64,000 bases of DNA from Hofstenia miamia. Its lineage: Eukaryota > Xenacoelomorpha > Acoela > Hofsteniidae. Location of the stretch: contig CABFPE010000200.1 in the NCBI GenBank assembly GCA_900660155.1, forward strand, positions 1,050,570 through 1,114,569. Direction: 5' to 3'. Numbering within the stretch: the stretch's first letter is position 1; each line of letters starts with the position of its first letter. Below, one piece after another: positions 1 to 12,348 of this stretch. The notes under the pieces were generated by a model, which was given only the letters and a program-made list of their open reading frames with translations, did no database searches and had not been told where the DNA came from. The position numbers were made by a program, and so were the translations under genes.

Positions 1-1443
1 TCTCAAGTGGTTCTCCGATACATGCAGTGATTCTTTCAGGAGTTCATCTTGTTCTTTATGATAGTAAATTAAGATCAGAAGTACTTATTCTCAAGTGGTT
101 CTCCGATACATGCAGTGATTCTTTCAGGAGTTCATCTTGTTCTTTATGATAGTAAATTAAGATCAGAAGTACTTATTCTCAAGTGGTTCTCCGATACATG
201 CAGTGATTCTTTCAGGAGTTCATCTTGTTCTTTATGATAGTAAATTAAGATCAGAAGTACTTATTCTCAAGTGGTTCTCCGATACATGCAGTGATTCTTT
301 CAGGAGTTCATCTTGTTCTTTATGATAGTAAATTAAGATCAGAAGTACTTATTCTCAAGTGGTTCTCCGATACATGCAGTGATTCTTTCAGGAGTTCATC
401 TTGTTCTTTATGATAGTAAATTAAGATCAGAAGTACTTATTCTCAAGTGGTTCTCCGATACATGCAGTGATTCTTTCAGGAGTTCATCTTGTTCTTTATG
501 ATAGTAAATTAAGATCAGAAGTACTTATTCTCAAGTGGTTCTCCGATACATGCAGTGATTCTTTCAGGAGTTCATCTTGTTCTTTATGATAGTAAATTAA
601 GATCAGAAGTACTTATTCTCAAGTGGTTCTCCGATACATGCAGTGATTCTTTCAGGAGTTCATCTTGTTCTTTATGATAGTAAATTAAGATCAGAAGTAC
701 TTATTCTCAAGTGGTTCTCCGATACATGCAGTGATTCTTTCAGGAGTTCATCTTGTTCTTTATGATAGTAAATTAAGATCAGAAGTACTTATTCTCAAGT
801 GGTTCTCCGATACATGCAGTGATTCTTTCAGGAGTTCATCTTGTTCTTTATGATAGTAAATTAAGATCAGAAGTACTTATTCTCAAGTGGTTCTCCGATA
901 CATGCAGTGATTCTTTCAGGAGTTCATCTTGTTCTTTATGATAGTAAATTAAGATCAGAAGTACTTATTCTCAAGTGGTTCTCCGATACATGCAGTGATT
1001 CTTTCAGGAGTTCATCTTGTTCTTTATGATAGTAAATTAAGATCAGAAGTACTTATTCTCAAGTGGTTCTCCGATACATGCAGTGATTCTTTCAGGAGTT
1101 CATCTTGTTCTTTATGATAGTAAATTAAGATCAGAAGTACTTATTCTCAAGTGGTTCTCCGATACATGCAGTGATTCTTTCAGGAGTTCATCTTGTTCTT
1201 TATGATAGTAAATTAAGATCAGAAGTACTTATTCTCAAGTGGTTCTCCGATACATGCAGTGATTCTTTCAGGAGTTCATCTTGTTCTTTATGATAGTAAA
1301 TTAAGATCAGAAGTACTTATTCTCAAGTGGTTCTCCGATACATGCAGTGATTCTTTCAGGAGTTCATCTTGTTCTTTATGATAGTAAATTAAGATCAGAA
1401 GTACTTATTCTCAAGTGGTTCTCCGATACATGCAGTGATTCTT
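1..1443. repeat. 88-bp tandem array, about 16.4 copies, open to the left
   Basis: Head-to-tail copies with a period of 88 bp; every copy I compared is identical. The array begins before the window and breaks off inside a unit after 'gcagtgattctt' at 1443. Each unit contains an acceptor-like 'ttctttcag', and after it a frame that reads VHLVLYDSKLRSEVLILKW. As 88 is not a multiple of 3, the frame is lost from unit to unit, so the array as a whole is not coding. It may be a young satellite, a multiplied exon with its flank, or an assembly expansion. Confidence 0.97.
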
Positions 1444-2469
1444 ACTATAATTCAAAGCTTAGTAAACTTAATTTACAACTTAAATGTTATAAATGTACGA
1501 CCTCTAAGTATGCTCGGATTAACGTGAAATTTTGCATTATTCATTATTACTATAAATAGGGCTAGGGCAAACCCGTTCTGATAGATTTCTTGAATGCAAC
1601 TGGGCTAGGCCAGACTATTGAGAATTGACATTTTCTTAGGCCACTCTTCAATGTTCATTTTGACCTGTGCTGGGTTGGACGCTTTTGGAATTTTAGTTGG
1701 CCTGAACAGAGATTTGACAAAATTTCAAAACAATTTAATATTCTCGGCAGAACTACCAATCTCGTTGTTTGCATTTTTTAAAGTATGTTTGCACATTACT
1801 GAATTTGTTTTCAGTTTAACTGAAAAATGAAGTCCATCACCTAAATGAAACTGTTAAATTATTAAGTTATATTGAATTTTTAAATTCAATACAATTGAGA
1901 AAACCTCTTGCTCGCCTTAGCAAAGCCAAAGCATTTCTCAAGGTCACATAGAGCTTGATGATATTAAACTCCAAATTATTAATTGGGACTACTTAGATTT
2001 ACTATTGTAGCTCTACAAATATCAGTGAATGTTTTAAGTAGAGCACTAAAAAATAGAAAGGTTGAATTAAAGGTTTGAACGTCAAATTGAAGTCACTTTT
2101 GGGCATTGACAAATTATATCATTTCTTGAAACTCTAACCTCTGATTCTTAAGGGTTGAATGCCACTGCTAAAAACATACATTACCCAACAATCCAAGGCT
2201 AATTTAGTTTAAAGAGAATATTTTTTCAGTTACAAGTTCATTATTCATCATAATTTTTATTTTTCTTAAGTATTTCGAATATCAATTAAAACATTGGGTT
2301 GCAGGCAGGCCTGGCACAATTACTCCCTCAAAAATCCAGCACAATCTGGACCCGACCCAAGTTAAGGTCGAACTCTAGTATCGCCATTTCATCGTTTCAC
2401 TAAAGAAACAATGCGTGTAATCTTATTAATAATATACTATGTCTACTAATAATGCATTAATTTTTGTTT
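1444..2469. other. AT-rich DNA without recognised gene
   Basis: Two short open frames occur here (the first runs out of the array), but neither resembles a known family. Around 2300-2370 there is a slightly GC-richer patch with 'ctggacccgaccc', similar to patches near 40150 and 54700-54780, probably scraps of a dispersed repeat. Confidence 0.6.
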
Positions 2470-3390
2470 TAGACGATTGGAGAAATCACATAAAAAAGAT
2501 AGTATTTACGTCTTATCATTAGATCTATCTAAAGCATTTAATTCAATTGATCATGAAATACTAATTAAAAATTAAAACATATATACAACTTTAATGAATA
2601 TGCAACCAAGTTATTTACCTCATATTTAACTAATAGAAAACAATACGTAAAAGTAAACAATGAAATCCCTAATAAACTAATAATAAAGGAATACCTCAAG
2701 GCTCAGGTCTAGGGCCATTAATATTCAATCTTTATGTTAATGACATAAAATGTGTCCAATATGCTGATGACACCCTGCTGTATTCAATCAACCATTGTGA
2801 TTTATTAAGCGCACTACAAACTGCAATATTATACTTTGAAGAAAATATAATGAAGTTAAATGTTGAAAAGACTAAATTTATGGGATTAAATATTTCTAAC
2901 AAGACAGAAAAATTAATGTTAAAAATAAACAATAATATTATAAAAGAAAAGACAAAAATTAAATATTTAGGAATATTCTTTGACAATAAGTTAGCGTTTG
3001 AAATTGAAGTCAATAAAATAATACAGAAAATGATACAATGAATCAAAACACTAACTAAAATTCAAAAATTCATACCTATAAATTGGAAAATTACTCTAAT
3101 AAAATCATATATATATTCAGCCTGTTTATTAACAACTCTCCATAAAAGAATGAAGATCAAACTGGAAAGAATTTTCAATTGGAGTGTCAACACCATCTGT
3201 GAAAGAAGAAATTAAGCTACAATCAAAGAAGATAACTACATATTTTCATTAGAATACCTACAAAAACTAAGATCTCTAGAAGTATTTTTCAAATTGAAGG
3301 CAAGAAACAAAATACCAACTGAAATACATTTAAGAACAAATTCTTATAGAAAACTTAAATTTAAGAAAAATATGATGAACTCTTACTAAT
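2470..3390 (+). pseudogene. Non-LTR retrotransposon RT fragment with intact YADD box
   Basis: Translation in shifting frames shows RT landmarks in order: a palm motif reading LDLSKAFNSIDHEIL near 2515-2560, then GIPQGSGLGPL near 2685-2720, then QYADDTLLYS near 2757-2787 (the catalytic aspartate pair), then KLNVEKTKFMGLNI and KYLGIFFDNKL near 2850-3000. Stops and at least one frameshift (about 2690) break it. No endonuclease or ORF1 is visible upstream, so it is a 5'-truncated copy. Non-LTR reverse transcriptases copy element RNA at a nicked target site; this copy cannot encode a full enzyme. The clade (Jockey/CR1-like versus another) cannot be fixed by eye. Confidence 0.85.
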
Positions 3391-4019
3391 TTTTGTATTG
3401 ACTTATGGGTTTTGCAAGAATTCTTGGAATTTACGGCCATGTGCTCATTGCATAGTGTTGATCATTTCCAACCAGCTATATTTGCTTTGATTTATGCTTT
3501 GAATAGAATAGAATATAGCACCTCAATAAAAGCTCGTAATGTTCAAATAAATGTGTCAATAACATAAAATACATAAAAAAATGTTTCAGAATTTACAGTT
3601 TACTCAATATATTGCAAATTAATTAAACTTTTAAAAATCTGAACCCTTACATTATGTAGACCGATTTTAGGGACATACTGCTTACGGAGGTCTTTATATT
3701 TTGCGCAATTTGTAATCTCTTATACACATCTTTGGTTTGTTATTCCATAGTTCAAATGTTGATTTCAAGAAAATGTTTCTAAATCTTCATTTTACTGAAT
3801 TTATAAATCGTAGTTTACTGCTTTAATGTGAAAGCTGGTTTGAGATATCCTAAAATTGTATTAATGAATTCGTAGTCGAGTAATTATCATTATAAATGTT
3901 TGCTGCCCATTTAATTTGAGTCGATTATATTTATTAATGAGTGGTTTATGTTAATAAATAAAACATTCCAGTAATTATGACTTAATACTAGAGAGCTAGC
4001 CAACATTTACTTTATTTTG
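3391..4019. other. AT-rich non-coding DNA
   Basis: No open frame or repeat that I recognise. It may include decayed 3' parts of the RT fragments on either side. Confidence 0.5.
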
Positions 4020-4500
4020 GGATTTACAACCTTCTTTCACGTAAAAAAGTTTTAATTTCCGTTGCCATTCTACGTAATACTATGCATGTGTGATTTGAAT
4101 AGCTCAATTTGGTACAGATTGTTACTCCAAAATTTAAATTTGTGATCGACTATCATTATGAAAGGGGGACATAGCACAGATTTTCTGTTTTAGTGGCATT
4201 TACGTTTAAATTAATCAGGTTAACATAGCTTAACAGTTGAGATTGTTTTCTAATTTATCAAATGACGTTTCTATTTCATTATCATGTGCATATATACTAG
4301 CACTTTATTAAATGTATACTATTAGAATCAAAACAAATGTTTTTAAGAATCAAACCATGATCAATGGAATCAAATGTTTTGGGCAAATCGATAGAAGCAA
4401 GTGTAACAATATTGTTATTATCAAGATAAGAACAGTAGACTTGGAAATTAAATGATGGCGCGAATCTGATTTTGTCAAATATAAACAATGATAAAATCCT
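4020..4500 (-). pseudogene. Decayed non-LTR RT fragment
   Basis: On the minus strand, 4297-4488 reads SIDLPKTFDSIDHGLILK, the conserved RT palm motif around the first catalytic aspartate. Further along, near 4240-4290, the frame reads CAHDNEIETSFDKLENNL, which matches the region of the YADD box but with the box changed to CAHD. Then INLNVNATKT and a degenerate thumb follow. Several stops interrupt the frame and the region between the two motifs is largely deleted. It is a dead internal fragment, opposite in orientation to the pieces at 2470 and 5920. Confidence 0.75.
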
Positions 4501-5919
4501 GAATTTTCTGTTAGTTTGTTAGCAAGATTTCTGTTTGCCTATTAAATGATTTTAAATTTGATCGAAAATTGAGTGGACGTGCAAACATTTGCATGCATTT
4601 TGTAAATGATGGGACACTTCAATCATCATTTGGAAGAAAGAAATCATGTGTAAAAAAAGGAAAATATTAACTTTTTCTAATTCTATTAACAAACATAGAT
4701 GAGTCAAATTTACTTTTTATATAATTAAACTTACAATCTATGCACAGTCGAACATTGAGAATTTTTGAAGGTAATTGTGGGCTTAATTAAAAGAGAAGCT
4801 TGCTGATGTGTATCGCTCGCAGAATATATACAAAAGCACATGAAATATATACACAACATTAATAAAAACACTTTTCTTAGCTTTCATCAATGATTTTATT
4901 GGGTAACTGAACATTCACCCCTCACCATAACCCTAATTCTATCCACGATTGAGTTAAATTTTTTAAGCAATTAATCTCTTTTCTGGTACATCAATCTAAA
5001 TTTTGAAATTCTAATTAAAAATATTTAAGGCAATATCATCGATTTAACTTTAAACAATCTACTTTCAAAACTAAATTTATCAAAATAACAATGTGAAATA
5101 AATTGCTCATTAATGCATAATATAACACTCTTATCAACATTGTTTTTCCCAAACAAACAGGTGCTTAGCAAAAGTTGTGTTTTAAAACTTCGGTTAGCAA
5201 TAAAAAATTTTTGATCTACATTAAAATTATTTAAATTTCTCTCAGATCACAAATAGATATTTGATTGGCAAAAATATGCGTTTTACATTGCATAAATCCA
5301 AAATAACTAAAAAACACGATCAAGAATATCAAGCCTCTATTCTTAGTTCCTTACACACTTTGCCATACATTTTATGTAGAATTTCGGCATAGACAAATGA
5401 AAATACTGATTCTAAAAATAAAAAATTCCTATTTAAGATGTTTTTATGTTTCAGCATATTGATAATCTTGTACATCAATACTGCTAGTTTACATTATTCT
5501 ATTAGATTTATTATAGTTGTAATACATAACCGTAGGCGATTATGAAATGACACATGTAATAAGTGGGAATAAAACAAAATTCAACAATTTTTCAATATTG
5601 GGGTGCCAAGAAAACTTTGAAGGTGCCAATGTTACAAAAAATTATAATATGAAGAGATGAAGTTATTTATAAGGTAAAATCTAGAAATTGTATTGCGTGA
5701 ATTGACTCACAATATGGCTGGATTTGAATAGCTACATGTACATGCACTTCGTAATTATAATGTTCAGAAATGAAACTTGAAATTATTGAAAGCCAAATCT
5801 GCAGTAAAAAATTTTTTGCAAAATTCTGCTTAAACATTCCAATTGAATTCATATTATCTTGGCCAATGATACATGGCTCTTTTATCTAAGGAAAGACTTG
5901 TATTCAGTCAACCACTTCT
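4501..5919. other. AT-rich DNA without recognised gene
   Basis: No coding evidence beyond short chance open frames. Confidence 0.5.
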
Positions 5920-6780
5920 GTTCATGGTATTCCTAGTTTCTTACTCACTGCTCTATCATTTTCATATGTTGCATAGCAACGTTGTTCAATACTCGCAAGG
6001 TTGTTTGGATAAATGGTCAAGGATGTTGTTATTGAGTAGATATATGTTGTTATTGAGATGTACACAAGATTCGTACACAATTCAGTTGTTGATTTCCTAA
6101 CAAAAAATTGTTCTCACTATAAGTTAAATTTTAATGACACCCAAATAGATCAAGTGGACAATTTTAAATATTTTGGAATTACATTTGATTCATTACTTAC
6201 TTTTCAAAAGCAATTTAATATCATCAGTAAGAGAATGTCTATCTCAATTAAAGCACTCAGCAGGTAACCTACAAAAGCTAAAATTCAATTGATACATGTT
6301 ATAGTCTTACGTCATTTTTATTATGGTAATGTACTTTATACGGATGTGAATGAACATTTTATTAAGAAAATTATTATACAGTTGAAATCGTCAATGAAGC
6401 TTGCAAAAAAACTTTTGGTCTAATATAATGAATACTAAAAATTGAGTAAAACTTCATAAATCCTCAATGCCTAATTCATATAAATGTATTAACATTGTAT
6501 AGGATCGTACGCAATATTAGCCCCTACAATAAGATAAATGTTACTAATCTCGGTAAAATGATACATCTAAACACACGCACTAGAAATATGAAATCAATTC
6601 TTTGTAAAAAGAAAATTATGAAAAACTCATTCATTAATTCCTCTATAAAACTTTGGAATGATCTACCTAGAGAATTATTGAAACATTGAAGATATTTGAA
6701 AAAGCGTCAAGCGATATTTCTAGAAAAGAGATAATTGAATTCAAATGGAGGGGTTTTAAATTTTATAACCCAGATTATTC
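5920..6780 (+). pseudogene. Non-LTR RT 3' fragment (thumb and C-terminus)
   Basis: From about 6070 the + strand reads the RT thumb pattern VDNFKYFGITFDSLLTF, then a helical stretch FIKKIIIQLKSSMKLAKK, then from about 6495 the C-terminal pattern with NTRTRNMKSIL and SSIKLWNDLPRELLKH, the 'xLWNxLPxE' signature near the end of many non-LTR ORF2 proteins. The part before 6060 may hold a decayed GIPxGS box. Stops at about 6267 and between blocks show it is not functional. Same strand as the fragment at 2470 but with a different sequence, so a separate insertion. Confidence 0.8.
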
Positions 6781-8970
6781 AACTAACAAAAATTAAAACG
6801 CCATTACCCAAGAGCAAAATGTTTATCTTGTAATGTTTTTTGTTGTAGGTTTTTGACGATTGCAGAGTTGCTATTAGTATATGATATATTGCTAACGTAA
6901 CCTCTGAATATAGATTTTTTTCTTCTATCGGAATTTGATCTCCAAATATCGTAAAATATTTGAACAATTATAATTTTTAACATTGCATGAGTTCTTTCGG
7001 CAAACGTTTATTGCCCATTTTAAATATGTGAGAAGCTTTTTAATTAAAACCACTTAAATCTGAAATAGGACACTTCAATAAATTAGGTGAATTTTGACAA
7101 GCGCATGAAAAATTTCAATAATAAATTATGGTGCTAGTGGTATTTTTGTGAAATATGAGTCAGTCGTTTAATACTACATGCCCTTCATCCGAGGAATACG
7201 AAAATTTTCACCCCAAAGTTATATTTAAAATCCATCAACATCCTATAATCTAAGTGTGTGTTTCGTAATGGGTAGATCATCCAAGACAATTTTATTAATT
7301 GCGTGAAAAACTAAGTCTAATGTATCATATTATTAGATATAATTAGAGCATTCAATTAAAAATTGACAAAAAGATGTTCATTAAACATTTAACTAAAATT
7401 TACAACACTTAAAAATCGTCTAAAATTTAAGGAAAATATAGAATTACAAATTTTCCTTTCTATTGATTATTCCAATGAAATGAACTAACAAATCATTCAC
7501 ATGTTTAGGTAAATTTTTGAAGCAATTTTCTTGTCGAGTGCCAGATGATTCAATCGGCTTGAAAGAGTTTTAGCGTCTTGAGAACCAGGTTGCAGCTGAA
7601 AAGAGCAGGCAGCCCTATCAATACAGACTTGTTTATTGGGACCACATCAATAATCCTCTAAATATGTGATGACGTCTTCTTTAAATATAATTGGTACACT
7701 TTGTTTAATCTGTTGACTCCAACCAACTCACTTAGGAGCAGTTAAATATTATTATTGACACCCGTTTCTTTGCATTTCTGTCATATTGTTTCCTTTTAGG
7801 ATATGCCACCCAATTACCCAACTGCAACACAATATTGTAAGTGACATCAAAGCACAATTCTTGTTCTAATAGAAGATTGAAATTTGGTTTACACCATTCT
7901 ACAAAAATAAAAAAATTATATTTAAATAACTAGGAAATATAATTCGTATAATATCACACTGAAACCTAATATATACAAAAAAATAACTTGTGCTATCAAT
8001 TCAAATATATCTATGTTCTATTTATTTTCGCATTACATACTTGCTGTTATATATGCAATACATTTGTTTATATATATATATATATATATATATATCAATG
8101 GCGTGCCCAGAGGGGGGAACATTAAATAGAATTAATATATTAACAAAAACTATAGACTTTGATTAATCACATAATGTATAAATCATTTGTAAATACTAAG
8201 CTGTATTGTAAGCTACATTATGTCTATTATGATTAAATAAATTAATCTTTTCCCACTCTCGAGAATCTAAGCCCGAATGGAAATGAATGATTATGACGGG
8301 CTACTGACTAATATATATTAACCACTAAAGGCCTCAATTTTGCGATGCATTTCCTTCTTTTCGATTAAAAGTTTATGTTTTCAGGTACTTCAAAAACAAA
8401 AATAATTTTTATCACACATTTTCAACATAATACGGAAGCACAATTAACCAAAGATGAGTAAAAATCAAAGGATTTCCAAATTTCCTAATAGGCTCAAAGA
8501 AAATTTTTCGAAAATATTGACAAAACAGTTTGTGACTTTAGAAATACCATTGGCTGTTCGGAACTAACTTGGCAATCATAAATATAATATCATTATTATA
8601 AATTTATTCAATGAATATCGCATATTAAAACAAGAAGTGTAATCAAGCGTGTAAGCAGAATTTTAATCTTGCGAGTGCAAAACAAATATTTAAGGGTGCA
8701 AGCTTAAACTAGACAATGATGACGATTTCTTATTTTACGTCAGTCATTCATTGGTGATATGAGAGACACTTGGTATGTATTTACGTAATGAAAGAATATA
8801 GTGTAAATGAAAAACTAAGAGAGCTTAGTTATATAAGAATCCGTAACAAAAACACAAACAAACAATAATATAATAATATTATCATTAACAAGTTTTTTAG
8901 CAAAATTTGAGGTGTTTTTTCAAACAAATTTACAATTTAGTAACATCTATTTCAAATAATAAGAGATATA
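6781..8970. other. AT-rich DNA with one TA microsatellite and one hAT-like terminus
   Basis: No gene recognised. A (TA)n run at 8069-8095 is followed at once by 'caatggcgtgcccagagg', which resembles the ends of some hAT-type elements; a near-matching inverted end lies at about 13514-13529. Confidence 0.55.
8069..8095. repeat. (TA)n microsatellite
   Basis: Uninterrupted TA dinucleotide run. Confidence 0.95.
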
Positions 8971-10223
8971 CGAGGGGTGATCAATAATTCTGGAACCAGT
9001 ATGTCTCTATTGAATAAATGAACTGGAATCAAGTAGATATTTCTGTCGTGCTTCAATCGATATCTGAGCTAAGTTCACGCATAATAATATAAGTAGTCGC
9101 CGCCGTTCACAATCAGTCTCACAAGTTACACTGGTTTTACACTCTGAATGGAGCCATCAAAAGACAACTTTCGCTTCTACATTTTTAGACGTATGAAACT
9201 GGGTTTGAAGGCGAAGGAAATTCATCGCGAGTTAGCAGACGTCTTCCCAGAAAGTTTACCTTCATTTGACACTGTTGCGCGATGGATCCGACACTTCAAC
9301 GATGGTAGGGACTCTTTGGAAGATGAGGAACGCTTGAGCGAGTCCATTGTGACTAAAGGTCGGGCATCACACTGAGATTTCTTGCTGCTGAGTTGTCCAT
9401 AAGTTATGGAAGTGCCTACAGCATCATCCATGACGAATTAAAGATGACCAAGCGCTGCGCACGGTGGACACCGCACATGCTCACAGATTATCAGGGGCAC
9501 AAAGAGTCCAGATTTGCCGCCGGTGGCTTGAAATGTTTTCGGAAAATGGACCGAAGCGACTCTCCGATGTTGTGACAGGAGATCAGTGCTGGTTCTCCTT
9601 TTTCACAATGGCCGACAAGTCCTCCAACATGGTCAGGCTGACTGAAAATGACCCACCACCTCAGGTTTTGAAGACGAGTTTTCGCCGCAGGAAGAGGATG
9701 TTCACCATCTTCAACACCCAAGATGTCGTGGCTCTTGATATTCTACCTGAGAAGTCAACAATCAATGCCGGGTACTACACCAACACTGTTTTGCCCTAGG
9801 TTCTCCGCAACAGGACTGAAACTGCAAGAACCCAAAGTGGATCCCATCACGACAAGGAAGCACCCCACACTGCAGCCACAACTGTGTTTTATCTGGAGGA
9901 GTAAGGAGTACAGCTGCTTCCACTCCCACCTTACTCCCCGGACTTGGCTCCTTGCGACTTTTGGTTATTTCCAAAAGTCAAAAAAACCATTTCTGGAAGG
10001 CCGTTTTCAAGGATTCAAGACTTGGCGAGAGCGGTTTGTTCAGAACTGCGGAGCATACCTACTTCGGAGTACCATGGATGCTTCCAGAGTTGGAAGATGC
10101 GAATGCACCGGTGCATAGATAGTGACGGAAAGTACTATGAAGGAATGTAACCATTGATTTTTCAACTTTGTAATTTTTCTTTAAATAAATGAATTGGTTG
10201 CAAAACTTTTTGATCACCCCTCG
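8971..10223 (+). mobile_element. Complete mariner element, inactive
   Basis: The left end 'cgaggggtgatcaataa' and right end 'ttttgatcacccctcg' form terminal inverted repeats. The 1253-bp element is flanked by TA on both sides (8969-8970, 10224-10225), the target duplication of Tc1/mariner transposons. Internal sequence encodes a mariner-type transposase in broken frames (see 9148-10150). A second, truncated copy lies at 15350, and an island of the same family lies between Ns at 11183. Confidence 0.95.
9148..10150 (+). pseudogene. Mariner transposase, frameshifted
   Basis: The start ATG at 9148 opens a mariner N-terminus (MEPSKDNFRFYIFRRMKLG) with the helix-turn-helix region, usually about 345 residues in this family. 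The frame breaks near 9360, where a segment present in the copy at 15350 is missing. Later pieces show the catalytic landmarks of the DD34D family: VVTGDQCWFSFF with the first aspartate (near 9570-9605), SHHDKEAPHTAA at the second site (near 9842-9875), and SPDLAPCDFWLF with the third (near 9930-9967). The normal HDNAP-type motif is altered to HDKEAP. A stop sits near 9900 and several indels separate the blocks, so no full transposase can be made. Confidence 0.93.
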
Positions 10224-10322
10224 TATTGTACAGTCCATGGCTGTCTTCTAAATAATTAACAAGGGGATCTAAATTTGAGTACATTATTTACACATTACAT
10301 TTTGACCAAATTTAAATTCTCA

Positions 10323-10519
10323 ACATATAAAATACAAAACTCCAAACAGGACTCTAACGTTAACAAGAGGCATAGATGATGTCGCTTTATTCTTTACCGC
10401 ATTAACAGTCAAGAAAACAAGAAAAGCCNACATATAAAATACAAAACTCCAAACAGGACTCTAACGTTAACAAGAGGCATAGATGATGTCGCATTAACAG
10501 TCAAGAAAACAAGAAAAGC
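10323..10519. repeat. Direct duplication around an N joint at 10429
   Basis: 10323-10428 and 10430-10519 are the same sequence except for 15 nt ('tttattctttaccgc') missing from the second copy. A single N separates them. This is what a failed merge of two alleles looks like. Confidence 0.9.
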
Positions 10520-10952
10520 CTTTCAGTAGTTACAAAAGTGAGAAGGTAAGTTACAATAAGCTCATAAACTTTATGCATAGTTTCAAAAACGTCTTTGTCT
10601 AAAAGCACCATCATTTGAAGGACATCTTCAAAATCTGTACAAATTACGTAAAACCTATTTTTCGAATAGTTGCAATCAACAAACATATAATTTAATGTTA
10701 TATTTTTCAGCTACCTTTCTGAGTAAGTCACTTTTTGATATAAACTATTTTAGTTTGTGATTCAAGAGTTTCGATAATTTCATAAAATTATTAGGTAATT
10801 GTTGAAAAGAGCATCAAGCTAACCAATATAGGAGTCAGAACTTCAAAATTGATATGTTTACAATCTAGGGAAAACACGTTAAAATTCAAATCAACAGCAA
10901 AATCACAATGAAAATTTCATTCAACATGGTTTCGTTTACAAAATTATTTTTA
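10520..10952. other. AT-rich non-coding DNA
   Basis: Nothing recognised. Confidence 0.5.
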
Positions 10953-11181
10953 GTGGCTATGTCACCATTTAATTTCTTTAATTTGACAAAATCTAGCATA
11001 ATAATTGTTTATGAAATTAAAAGTATAGACAACTGAAATCCTTTGCTTGCGCATGAAGCCATATCCTTATTACCCCCGCCAAAGTGGTTATGTTTTTGGT
11101 AGCGTTGGTTTGTTTGTTTGTCTGTTAGCAATTTTACGGAAAAAGTAAAGGATGGATTGACCTCAAATTTTCACCAGAGGT
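10953..11181. repeat. First copy of a 229-bp block repeated at 11618-11846
   Basis: The block from 'gtggctatgtcacc' to 'ttttcaccagaggt' is repeated without visible change at 11618-11846. It ends at the N at 11182. The second copy continues into further sequence, so the first is probably a contig end placed beside its own overlap. Confidence 0.93.
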
Positions 11182-11182
11182 N

Positions 11183-11438
11183 TCCCATCACGACAAGGAA
11201 GCACCCCACACTGCAGCCACAACTGTGTTTTATCTGGAGGAGTAAGGAGTACAGCTGCTTCCACTCCCACCTTACTCCCCGGACTTGGCTCCTTGCGACT
11301 TTTGGTTATTTCCAAAAGTCAAAAAAACCATTTCTGGAAGGCCGTTTTCAAGGATTCAAGACTTGGCGAGAGCGGTTTGTTCAGAACTGCGGAGCATACC
11401 TACTTCGGAGTACCATGGATGCTTCCAGAGTTGGAAGA
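11183..11438 (+). pseudogene. Isolated mariner transposase C-terminal piece between two Ns
   Basis: This 256-bp island is bounded by Ns at 11182 and 11439 and matches about 9840-10095 of the mariner at 8971 with no difference I could see. It covers the second and third catalytic sites (HDKEAPHTAA and APCDFWLF). Its neighbours on both sides are unrelated to mariner. I take it to be a short misplaced contig, not a separate insertion. Confidence 0.88.
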
Positions 11439-11617
11439 NACATATAATGGTCAGGTGTAACATAATGGTCTGTTGTAACACATTTTTTTCAAGTATATAT
11501 AAAAAAATTTTTTTCGTGAATTTTCTTTCATTTCATGTTGATTTGAATTGTTTACCATTGAGAAACGGCCTCACAATTCAATTCCTTATTAAAAAACTGC
11601 CACAAAATTAATCACAC

Positions 11618-11943
11618 GTGGCTATGTCACCATTTAATTTCTTTAATTTGACAAAATCTAGCATAATAATTGTTTATGAAATTAAAAGTATAGACAACTG
11701 AAATCCTTTGCTTGCGCATGAAGCCATATCCTTATTACCCCCGCCAAAGTGGTTATGTTTTTGGTAGCGTTGGTTTGTTTGTTTGTCTGTTAGCAATTTT
11801 ACGGAAAAAGTAAAGGATGGATTGACCTCAAATTTTCACCAGAGGTGCGTCTCCGCCCAAGGAGGAATCCATTAAATTTTGATGCTGATCCGGGGACACA
11901 AGCTGCGTGGCGGAGGTCTGCGCTCTCCGAGTGCTTTTCTAGT
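11618..11943. repeat. Dispersed 'CCCCGCC...CTCTCCGAGTGC' repeat
   Basis: From about 11735 the sequence runs 'acccccgccaaagtgg', 'gtttgtttgtctgttagc', 'gatgctgatccgggg', 'ggcggaggtctgcgctctcc' and 'gagtgcttttctagttg'. This order of motifs is one I recall from a repeat found in many unrelated animal genomes; that is memory, not a search. It is more GC-rich than its surroundings. The left 229 bp are also at 10953-11181. Confidence 0.6.
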
Positions 11944-12283
11944 TGCATATTTGATTTAAAATCTCAAGTGCTATAATACTAGATCGAGCATCACAAGGGT
12001 CTTGTAGAATACTTAATTCTTCTAATATAACTTGAAAAATTGTAAAAAAGAAGAACATGTCTCTGATCTGAACATACAACGTATATCATTTGCTTTCTAT
12101 CTTGTCTTAGTATCCGAAGTGACAATAAAGAGTAATGAGCAAGGAAAACATATCACTATGAAACTAACTCTATAAGATAAATTTTTTGAAAATGCAGCTT
12201 TGTATCACAAGTGAGTTATCTTTCATAGCATGAACAGTCTTACTCTTTTGAAATTATATAATTTAAAAACATCAAAGGACACT

Positions 12284-12348
12284 AAGAAAGGGAGGTTGTT
12301 GTGCTGCATTATTAAATAATTTACATTCTAATATGATGTGTCCGCTTT
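12284..12348. repeat. 65-bp block repeated at about 13188-13250
   Basis: 'taagaaagggaggttgttgt' and the following bases to 'gatgtgtcc' occur again at about 13188-13250, where the block abuts a truncated terminal repeat of the element at 16105. It marks another contig overlap or junction. Confidence 0.85.

Noticed and set aside
1-1443. CRISPR-like array
   Set aside because: Units are contiguous with no spacers, and the DNA is eukaryotic. The arrays at 41071 and 53101 were rejected for the same reason.
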